6,791 nucleotides of DNA, taken from NCBI GenBank assembly GCA_021827245.1, contig JAKAWN010000372.1, positions 1 to 6,791 on the forward strand. The letters are read 5' to 3'. Source of the stretch: Acidobacteriota bacterium (lineage in GTDB: Bacteria > Acidobacteriota > Terriglobia > UBA7540). Made by a program: the position numbers and the translations under genes. The notes below the pieces were generated by a model. It ran no database searches. It was not told where the DNA came from and worked only from the letters and a program-made list of their open reading frames with translations. The number at the start of each line of letters is the position of its first letter. Position 1 is the first letter of the stretch. Below, piece after piece: positions 1 to 5,535 of the stretch.

Positions 1-128
1 ACGCTCCGCGCACCCCGGACGAACTGTTGCGGGCGGCCAAGACCGCTTTCGACGCGATTTCCACGGCCGATTGCAAAGGCTTCTTTTTTAGCGCCCATTA
101 CGCTACATTATAAATGGAACAGCTCTAA
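1..128 (+). mobile_element. Right end of an IS630-family insertion sequence (partial)
   Basis: The transposase C-terminus read at 3-113 implies that the right end of an IS630-type element lies here. In this family the terminal inverted repeat usually falls within a few tens of bases of the transposase stop, and insertion duplicates a TA dinucleotide. The bases after the stop (about 114-130) end in a TA-rich CTAATA that could be the junction. The left end is outside the window, so the inverted repeats cannot be compared and the right boundary given is only an estimate. Confidence 0.35.
3..113 (+). CDS. IS630-family transposase, C-terminal fragment
   Basis: An open frame enters from the left edge and stops at TAA 111-113, giving 36 residues. 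The readable peptide contains TPDELLRAAKTAFDAIS and ends in ADCKGFFFSAHYATL. This matches the end of IS630/Tc1-type DDE transposases: a helix carrying the 'L..A...A...I' pattern, then 'DC.GFF...GYAT'. The catalytic DDE residues and the start lie outside the window, so it is not possible to tell whether the gene is intact. The reading rests on a short motif recalled from the family, not on an alignment. The next gene is 232 bases away and has its own ribosome binding site, so the two are unlikely to be functionally linked. Confidence 0.65.
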   Translation, partial: APRTPDELLRAAKTAFDAISTADCKGFFFSAHYATL

Positions 129-327
129 TAATCGGAACTCCGAACCCAGCAGACAACACAGTGCCCTTCCAGTCGGAAGATCACTACATGGTAAAATAGG
201 CCGCCTCTAGTCTTATTCCATTACAAAAGCGTGCCAGAATTTGGCCGAACTCGTCCTCTTCAATGCGCGTGGGCAACCCGGGCATTCGCACAACACCTCT
301 TAACTAATGAAGCGAAAATTCTGAAGC

Positions 328-333
328 AGGAGG
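328..333 (+). promoter_or_regulatory. Ribosome binding site AGGAGG that decides the start of the small exported protein
   Basis: A perfect AGGAGG directly abuts an ATG at 334 and lies 12 bases before a second in-frame ATG at 346. A Shine-Dalgarno with no spacer cannot serve the first ATG, so initiation at 346 is favoured even though 12 bases is slightly long. I found no convincing -35/-10 pair in the 114-327 spacer. A TAAAAT at 192-197 resembles a -10 box but has no acceptable -35. Confidence 0.6.
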
Positions 334-345
334 ATGGCTCTTTTT

Positions 346-732
346 ATGCCAAGCAAACTTCGTACAACTCTGATATCACTTTTTAGTGTTGTTTTCCTAT
401 TCGCCGGGATGGCGTTCGCCAAGACGAATCATGTCAGCGTGATTTATCACGCAATGATTGGCAAATCTCTGAAGTTAAAGCCCGGAAACTACCGTTTCAA
501 TGTTGTAAACAACAAGAAGTCCCCCAAAGTCAATTTCTTCAACCGTTATGGGAAGCTTGTTGGTGAGGTGCCGGTGAAAGTCGTGACCAAATCCGCGAAG
601 AACAGGGAGACCATGGTCGACTACAACACCGAGGCATCGAATCATGTCATTACGGAGATCAGTCCCCGCGGATGGAATGAAAGTCTGTATTTCAGTAAGT
701 CAAAGGCAAAGAAGATGGACCCCAAGAAATAA
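346..732 (+). CDS. Small exported protein of unknown function
   Basis: This gene encodes a 128-residue protein, or 132 residues if the ATG at 334 were used. It has a clear Sec signal peptide: basic MPSKLR, a hydrophobic core over residues 8-21, and a probable signal peptidase I site after AFA (residue 25). The mature part of about 103 residues has no cysteine. It reads as a small beta-rich domain with LKPGNYRFNV, FFNRYGKLVGEVPVKVV, then HVITEISPRGWNESLYF, and ends in a lysine-rich tail (KSKAKKMDPKK). The pattern 'LKPGxYxxxV...F...GKxVxxVPVKxV...HVIxEIxxxGWxxxLxF' resembles a recurring family of short secreted Acidobacteriota proteins with no assigned function. That resemblance is from memory. 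A transthyretin- or carboxypeptidase-regulatory-like sandwich is conceivable but unproven. The gene stands alone, convergent with sthA. The basic tail could suit contact with the cell envelope. Confidence 0.8.
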   Translation: MPSKLRTTLISLFSVVFLFAGMAFAKTNHVSVIYHAMIGKSLKLKPGNYRFNVVNNKKSPKVNFFNRYGKLVGEVPVKVVTKSAKNRETMVDYNTEASNHVITEISPRGWNESLYFSKSKAKKMDPKK

Positions 733-745
733 GGCCTGTGCCGGT

Positions 746-773
746 CCCAGAATCTCTAAGCACCGGTTCTGGG
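746..773 (+). terminator. Weak stem-loop downstream of the small exported protein gene
   Basis: CCCAGAA (746-752) pairs perfectly with TTCTGGG (767-773) across a 14-base loop, starting 13 bases after the TAA stop. No T-run follows, so it is not a textbook intrinsic terminator. It may stabilise the 3' end or act with Rho. Its placement right after the gene is the main argument for it. Confidence 0.25.
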
Positions 774-799
774 GCCGTGGCCCAGCAAGCGGAATGAAA

Positions 800-830
800 G
801 GAAAAAGAGAAGCGTTCTGTATCAGAAAGC
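800..830 (-). terminator. Possible intrinsic terminator for the ubiD-sthA transcript
   Basis: Read on the minus strand, GC-TTCTG (with one mismatch) pairs with CAGAA-GC around a three-base ATA loop (830 down to 812). It is followed at once by the pyrimidine tract TTCTCTTTTTCC (811-800). This lies about 70 bases beyond the sthA stop. The stem is short and contains a mismatch, so it would be a weak terminator, but the order of hairpin then T-rich tract is right. Confidence 0.35.
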
Positions 831-899
831 GGAATCGCAAAGTCCGGGAAGAACGGTTCGGCAGATGAGCAGGGTATCGCAAAGCGCGCGAGAACCAGG

Positions 900-2306
900 C
901 TACACGCTCAGCCGGTTGATTCCGTCGAAGGCGGCGTTTTTGTAACACTCCGCAAGCGTCGGATAGTTAAAGACCGTGTTCACAAAGTAGTCAACCTTCC
1001 CTCCGAAGGCCAGGACTGCCTGGCCAATGTGCACGAGGTCGCTTGCGCTCTCGCCCATAATGTGCACGCCCAGCAACTCGCGGGTCTCAAGGTGGAAGAT
1101 GAGCTTCAGCAAGCCCGTAACGTCACCAATGATCTGCCCGCGCGCGGTCTCCTTATACAGGGCTTTGCCAACCTCGTAGGGAACTCCCTGCTGAGTAAGG
1201 GTCTCTTCACTGCGTCCCACCATGGAAATTTCGGGGATGGTGTAGATGCCGTATGGAAATAACTCGGGCACGCTGGCAGTTTCCACGCCGAACGCGTGGC
1301 AGGCCACAAGCCTTCCTTGCTCCATAGAAATCGAGGCCAGACTCGGGAACCCGATCACATCACCGGCTGCATAGATGTGCGGTACGCTCGTCTGATAGTG
1401 CGCATTCACTTTCAACCGTCCGCGGTCGTCAGCGGATAGGCCTGCCGCCGCAAGGTTCAACCGCTCGGTGGCCCCCGTGCGGCCAATGCTGTAAAGCGCC
1501 TTCTCAGAGAAAATCTTCTTGCCACTGGCCAGGTGGATTGCAACCCCGCCGCCATGGCTGTTCTCGTAAGGCTCGATTCCCTGCACCTTTTCGTTAAGCC
1601 ACAACGTGACGTCGTTGCTGCGCAGGTGATAGGCGAGCGTGTCTACGATTTCCCCGTCGACGAACGGGAGCAGGCGGGGCCGCATATCGATCAGCGTGAC
1701 CCTGATGCCCAGCGTGGAAAAGATGCTGGCATATTCGCAGCCAATCACTCCCGCTCCTATCACTGTTAGACTTCTGGGCAAAACGTCGAGGGACAGAATT
1801 TCATCACTGGTGAAAATCCGGCGGCGGTCGAAGGGGATGTGCGGATCTTTGGTGGCCGTTGTCCCGACCCCTATCGCGATGTACTCGGCGGTCGCGTCCC
1901 GGTATCCTTGCGTGGTCGTGAAGTTCAGTCGAACCGTATGAGGATCGATGAACGAAGCCTCTGCGTTAATCAATTCAATGCCGTTTCGCATCAACTGGTG
2001 CCGGGCGACATCGATCTCGTGGCGGATAACGTGTTCTGTGCGGAAGAGCAGGTCGTCCTTGGTGATGTGCTGCTTTACAGTGTAAGACTCGCCATACAAG
2101 TCATGCTCACGGTAGCCCGACAGATAAAGGACCGCCTCACGCAACGTCTTGCTGGGAATAGTGCCCAGGTTGATGCAAACGCCCCCTACCACCCCTTTCC
2201 GCTCGACGACGGCAACCTTCTTTCCGAGCTTGGCCGCCTGGATCGCCGCATGGTGACCGGCCGGCCCTGAGCCGATTACCAGCATGTCGTATTCAAAATC
2301 AGGCAC
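900..2306 (-). CDS. sthA: Soluble pyridine nucleotide transhydrogenase (Si-specific NAD(P)+ transhydrogenase)
   Basis: This 468-residue cytoplasmic flavoprotein is predicted to transfer hydride between NADPH and NAD+. It aligns by eye with E. coli SthA along its length. The FAD-binding GSGPAG is at residues 12-17, followed by GGVCINLGTIPSK (41-53). The NAD(P)-binding GAGVIG is at 184-189, AAGDVIGFPSLAS (313-325) contacts the flavin, and YGIYTIPEIS begins the dimerisation domain. Cys44 is kept, but the second redox cysteine of lipoamide dehydrogenase or glutathione reductase is Thr49, and the C-terminal catalytic His is Tyr448 (FNYPTLAE). Both changes are hallmarks of SthA and argue against a disulfide reductase. 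The start is GTG, preceded by GGGGGA about four bases away. The N-terminus matches the family, so this start fits. It lies 88 bases downstream of ubiD on the same strand, with a structured spacer between. Confidence 0.93.
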   Translation of the reverse strand: MPDFEYDMLVIGSGPAGHHAAIQAAKLGKKVAVVERKGVVGGVCINLGTIPSKTLREAVLYLSGYREHDLYGESYTVKQHITKDDLLFRTEHVIRHEIDVARHQLMRNGIELINAEASFIDPHTVRLNFTTTQGYRDATAEYIAIGVGTTATKDPHIPFDRRRIFTSDEILSLDVLPRSLTVIGAGVIGCEYASIFSTLGIRVTLIDMRPRLLPFVDGEIVDTLAYHLRSNDVTLWLNEKVQGIEPYENSHGGGVAIHLASGKKIFSEKALYSIGRTGATERLNLAAAGLSADDRGRLKVNAHYQTSVPHIYAAGDVIGFPSLASISMEQGRLVACHAFGVETASVPELFPYGIYTIPEISMVGRSEETLTQQGVPYEVGKALYKETARGQIIGDVTGLLKLIFHLETRELLGVHIMGESASDLVHIGQAVLAFGGKVDYFVNTVFNYPTLAECYKNAAFDGINRLSV

Positions 2307-2322
2307 ATTTCCCCCACAGTCT

Positions 2323-2380
2323 CAATTCCCGAACTGGCGCTGCTCTTGCTTGATATGAAATGAGCAGATATTCGGAATTG
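2323..2380 (-). promoter_or_regulatory. Long nested hairpin in the sthA leader
   Basis: The ubiD-sthA spacer contains two concentric inverted repeats. The outer arms are 2323-2333 (CAATTCCCGAA) and 2371-2380 (TTCGGAATTG), which pair over 10 bases with one bulged C. The inner arms are 2340-2345 (CTGCTC) and 2362-2367 (GAGCAG), closing a 16-base loop. In the leftward transcript the fold ends about 16 bases before the GTG start of sthA and does not cover its GGGGG ribosome binding site. No T-run follows, so it is not a standard terminator. Possible roles are RNase processing, mRNA stability, partial attenuation between the two genes, or a DNA operator. None of these is shown by the sequence alone. 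Confidence 0.5.
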
Positions 2381-2394
2381 TTCCTTTGATGGCT

Positions 2395-3885
2395 CTAATC
2401 CCGAGCCACCGTTTCCAACCCCAGACTTTTCCAGATGCCGTCCACCCGCTTTCTGGTTTCATCGTCCATGACGATTTCGTCGGGCCATGGCCGGGCAAAC
2501 CCCTCACTCGCCCACTTTCGGGTGGCATCAATACCCATCTTCGACCCGAAATTCGGCAATCGCGAAGCGTGTTCAAGCTGATCCACCGGCCCCAGCACAA
2601 ACTGGATGTCGCGTTCCGGGTCGATATGGTTCAAGGCTTTCCATGCCACTTCCCGAATGTTGTGGACATCAACATCGTCATCGACAATCACAATGCACTT
2701 GGAGAACATGGCTCCGGGCAATCCCCAGATTGCATTCATCACCTTGCGCGCGTGGCCCGGATAGCTCTTGCGGATTGAAACGATGATCAGGTTGTGGAAG
2801 ACCCCTTCCGCTGGCATGTGCATATCAACAACTTCCGGCATCTGCTGGCGCATCAGCGGCAGGAAAAGGCGTTCGACGGCAAACCCCATCCAATAATCCT
2901 CCATAGGCGGAGGACCTACAATCGTGGAAACATAAATGGGATTCTTGCGGCGCGTGACGCACGTGATGTGGAAAGCCGGAAAGTTGTCCTGAAGTGAATA
3001 GAAACCGGTGTGATCGCCAAAGGGCCCTTCCACCCGAATGTCGTCGAGGTCGACATACCCTTCCAGCACGATTTCGGCATTTGCGGGAACTTCCAAGTCC
3101 ACAGTTTCGCAATGCACCAACTCCACTGGCTTCTGGCGAAGGAAACCCGCAAACAGGAATTCGTCCAAATCCTCCGGCAACGGCAATATTCCTGACAGCA
3201 TCGTCGCAGGATCAGCCCCAATCGCCACGGCGACATCGAGCCGACGGCCCTTGCCCTGCCTTTCAAGCCAGCGGAAATGTTCCGCTCCGCCCTTGTGAAT
3301 CTGCCAGTGCATGCCGGTCGTCCGCTCATCGTAGATCTGCATCCGGTAGCAGCCGACGTTGCGCCGGCCATTCCTGGGGCTGCGCGTCACAACCATCGGC
3401 CAGGTAATAAAGCGCCCACCATCCTGCGGCCAGCATTTCATGATTGGGAGCTCGCCAAGGAAAGAGCCTTCCCGGTTTATGACCTCTTTAACTTGACTAC
3501 TTTTCACAGTCTTAGGGAAGAAGGAACCAAGCTCGGCCACCTTTGGCAACATTCTCACTTTGTCGAGCAAACCCTCGGGTGGTTTCATCGCCAGCAGGTC
3601 TTCAATTCGCCTTGCAACATCATCGAGGGAAGACACTCCCAACGCCAGTTCGACTCTCTTTTTCGTACCAAGCGTGTTGATCAAGAGTGGCACAGAATAG
3701 TCTTTGCCATCCTTTGCCGAACGCGGCTTTTCAAAAAGCAATGCGGGGCCGCCTGCTTTGGATACGCGGTCGGTGATCTCGGTTATTTCGAGATCGACAT
3801 CAATCCCGACGCCAACACGCTTCAGCTCTTTTTCTCGCTCCAACCGGGTGATGAATTCTCGAAGATCGTTGTAAGCCACGGCCAT
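2395..3885 (-). CDS. ubiD: UbiD-family prenylated-FMN-dependent decarboxylase
   Basis: This gene encodes 496 residues, almost the length of E. coli UbiD (497), and is similar from end to end. The start AYNDLREFITRLE (residues 4-16), LEITEITDRV (32-41) and GGPALLFE (45-52) match the family. NVGCYRMQ (176-183) supplies the prFMN/metal-binding Asn176 and catalytic Arg181. EGPFGDHTG (286-294) supplies the acidic residues Glu286 and Asp291. The end has the typical SKMGIDATRKW (448-458). The enzyme should be cytosolic, need prFMN made by UbiX (not in this window), and decarboxylate an aromatic or alpha,beta-unsaturated acid. In E. coli the substrate is 3-octaprenyl-4-hydroxybenzoate. Acidobacteriota generally use menaquinone, so the true substrate is open. 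An upstream in-frame TTG at 4002 would add 39 non-conserved residues, so ATG 3885 is preferred despite a poor Shine-Dalgarno (AAGG touching the ATG). No clear promoter was found upstream. Confidence 0.9.
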   Translation of the reverse strand: MAVAYNDLREFITRLEREKELKRVGVGIDVDLEITEITDRVSKAGGPALLFEKPRSAKDGKDYSVPLLINTLGTKKRVELALGVSSLDDVARRIEDLLAMKPPEGLLDKVRMLPKVAELGSFFPKTVKSSQVKEVINREGSFLGELPIMKCWPQDGGRFITWPMVVTRSPRNGRRNVGCYRMQIYDERTTGMHWQIHKGGAEHFRWLERQGKGRRLDVAVAIGADPATMLSGILPLPEDLDEFLFAGFLRQKPVELVHCETVDLEVPANAEIVLEGYVDLDDIRVEGPFGDHTGFYSLQDNFPAFHITCVTRRKNPIYVSTIVGPPPMEDYWMGFAVERLFLPLMRQQMPEVVDMHMPAEGVFHNLIIVSIRKSYPGHARKVMNAIWGLPGAMFSKCIVIVDDDVDVHNIREVAWKALNHIDPERDIQFVLGPVDQLEHASRLPNFGSKMGIDATRKWASEGFARPWPDEIVMDDETRKRVDGIWKSLGLETVARD

Positions 3886-4009
3886 CCTTGACGGGAGAGG
3901 TGATATGTTGTTCTTCTCCCTTCGTGCAGCCTTAAAGTTCCAAGAATTACAGATTGCGCACCGCAAATCAAGGAGCACAAATGGGCAAGTACATTGAGGC
4001 AAAGCCCTG

Positions 4010-4039
4010 TTGACAACCTCCGCCTTTGCAACTGATACT
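4010..4039 (+). promoter_or_regulatory. Sigma70-type promoter for the VWA-protein/mutY pair
   Basis: A perfect -35 TTGACA (4010-4015) is separated by 18 bases from GATACT (4034-4039), which matches four of six consensus -10 positions. Transcription would begin near 4046 and give a leader of about 90 bases before ATG 4138. This also excludes the in-frame TTG at 4039 as the start, since it overlaps the -10 box. Confidence 0.55.
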
Positions 4040-4137
4040 TGTTTTGCTACGCTGAAGGGGAGGTCAGCGGAAGTGCGTATTGTAAGTACGTTTCCACGTT
4101 AATCCGAGTGAGTCCACCCTCCTTCCAGGGTCGCTTC

Positions 4138-5526
4138 ATGGGAAATTACAGGAAAGGATCTTTTTGGGTCTGGTTCGGATGGGCCGCCCGATCATTGCTG
4201 CTTTGTGGTCTTGTTGCCTTTTTTTTCAGCCCTTCGGCGTTTGGCAGCCAGGACCATCAAGGGAAGTATGGGCGGACAAACAAAAGGGAGGCTCTGGGCG
4301 CTGCCCACAGAACTGCTGCACCTCCCGTTCAGCTTTGCGTGGTGGTCCGAAATGTTCGCGGCCAGACGGTAGCGAACCTCCGCCGAAGCGACTTTCGCTT
4401 GTGGGACAATGGCCGGCTACAGCGCATCACTGATTTTGCAGCCGACATAGTCCCCGCTCCTGTTGAAAACGTCAAGATTCCCGGAACCATTCGTTATACT
4501 GCGCTGTATTTCGACGATCTTCACTACGATTTTACGGACACCATCCGCGTCACAGACAGCGCGTACTCCTATTTCGCCCCTACGCTGGGCCCCCGGAACA
4601 GGGTCGGTGTCTTCACTGCTTCGGGCGAGATAACGCTTGATTTTACTGACAATCCCAAGAAGCTCCACCAAGCTCTCCTGGCAATACGCCCCCACCTGCC
4701 TTTGGCAACTGAGGCGAAAGCCTGCCCGCAGATTTCGGATTTTCAGGCTTATTTATTACTCTACGTAAACGACCGACTTGCCCTGCAAATAGCCCTGGAT
4801 GACATGAACGGCTGCAGGAATCAAAGTGGCCAGCCTGACCCGTCGCTCAATAGCCTGCCGATCGCCAGGCTCCGGCAGATGAAGCAGACGATTGATGCCC
4901 GGGCAAGACAAGTTATTGCGCAAAGTGAAATACGATCTCAGCAAACCCTCGACGGGCTGGATCATCTCATCAGCAAGGTCGCCGCGCTGCCCGATCCGCG
5001 GGCCATCATCGTAGCCTCTCCAGGTTTTCTGGCTGGCATGAATGCAAGGCAAGTTGACCTGCTCGCACAGCGGGCGACGCGCCTCCATATTATCATCAGC
5101 GCCCTGGACACAACCGGTCTGCTCAGACAGATTTCACCACCTGCCCCCACGCATAACCGCAGACTCGACGACGAACGGGAAGCACTTATCGCTGCCAAGA
5201 ACCAGATGATGGCGGACCGCGCCTCGATGGATGCGGACGTGCTGCTGGACCTGTCTACGATGACCGGAGGCAACTTTGTCGCCAACATGGATGACTTAGA
5301 GTCAGGTTTCAGGGCAACCCTCCCATTGCCCCCCGCTTATTATGTGCTGGGATATTATCCAACTGACCTGAGAGATAACGGGCATTTCCATAGCGTTCGG
5401 GTCAGTGTTGTCCGGCACGGGCTCATGGGAGTGCAAGCTCCCTCCGGCTACTACGCGCCGGGAACTCCGTCGGAGATTGTCAAGTCATCCATCCGTGAAA
5501 GGCATTCCAGCCATCGCCGGAAATAA
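4138..5526 (+). CDS. Secreted VWFA-related Acidobacterial domain protein
   Basis: This gene encodes 462 residues. A long Sec signal peptide (basic and aromatic N-region, hydrophobic SLLLCGLVAFFF at 19-30) probably ends near SAFG (36). An N-terminal beta domain (about 65-103) has the family pattern 'VVVRNxRGQxVxxLRRSDFRLWDNG...ITDF'. The von Willebrand A-like domain follows: strand YTALYFDDLHYDF (120-132), RVGVFTASGEITLDFTD (155-171), ACPQISDFQA (195-204), and RAIIVASPGFL (288-298). TMTGGNF is at 374-380, and PAYYVLGYYP (399-408) begins the C-terminal beta section that ends in SGYYAPGTP. The canonical MIDAS DxSxS is replaced by DDLHY (126-130), so metal-dependent binding is doubtful. Cys196 and Cys226 could form a disulfide. 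The exact role of the family is unknown, but an extracytoplasmic binding or scaffold function is usual for VWA domains. ATG 4138 has a weak AGGG seven bases upstream and begins directly at the signal peptide. It is probably cotranscribed with mutY. Confidence 0.88.
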   Translation: MGNYRKGSFWVWFGWAARSLLLCGLVAFFFSPSAFGSQDHQGKYGRTNKREALGAAHRTAAPPVQLCVVVRNVRGQTVANLRRSDFRLWDNGRLQRITDFAADIVPAPVENVKIPGTIRYTALYFDDLHYDFTDTIRVTDSAYSYFAPTLGPRNRVGVFTASGEITLDFTDNPKKLHQALLAIRPHLPLATEAKACPQISDFQAYLLLYVNDRLALQIALDDMNGCRNQSGQPDPSLNSLPIARLRQMKQTIDARARQVIAQSEIRSQQTLDGLDHLISKVAALPDPRAIIVASPGFLAGMNARQVDLLAQRATRLHIIISALDTTGLLRQISPPAPTHNRRLDDEREALIAAKNQMMADRASMDADVLLDLSTMTGGNFVANMDDLESGFRATLPLPPAYYVLGYYPTDLRDNGHFHSVRVSVVRHGLMGVQAPSGYYAPGTPSEIVKSSIRERHSSHRRK

Positions 5527-5535
5527 CTGCCCGAT

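Noticed and set aside
834..884. Direct repeat ATCGCAAAG at 834-842 and 876-884
   Set aside because: Only nine bases and two copies with unrelated flanks, so it is too short to separate from chance. No CRISPR-like spacing is present.
700..948. An 82-codon leftward frame across the convergent spacer and the sthA end
   Set aside because: It overlaps the end of sthA out of frame, has an arginine-rich low-information composition, and no plausible ribosome binding site was evident.
1839..2270. A 143-codon rightward open frame opposite sthA
   Set aside because: It is antisense to the strongly conserved flavoprotein sequence and shows no motif of its own.
3277..3891. A 204-codon rightward open frame opposite ubiD
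   Set aside because: It lies antisense to a gene with clear family conservation over its whole length, has no recognisable domain, and is explained by codon bias of the opposite strand.
3886..4002. N-terminal extension of UbiD from TTG 4002
   Set aside because: The extra 39 residues are cysteine-rich and unlike the family, whereas ATG 3885 coincides with the conserved N-terminus.
4039..4137. TTG start 33 codons upstream for the VWA protein
   Set aside because: It overlaps the predicted -10 box and would put a non-signal sequence ahead of an otherwise well-formed signal peptide at 4138.
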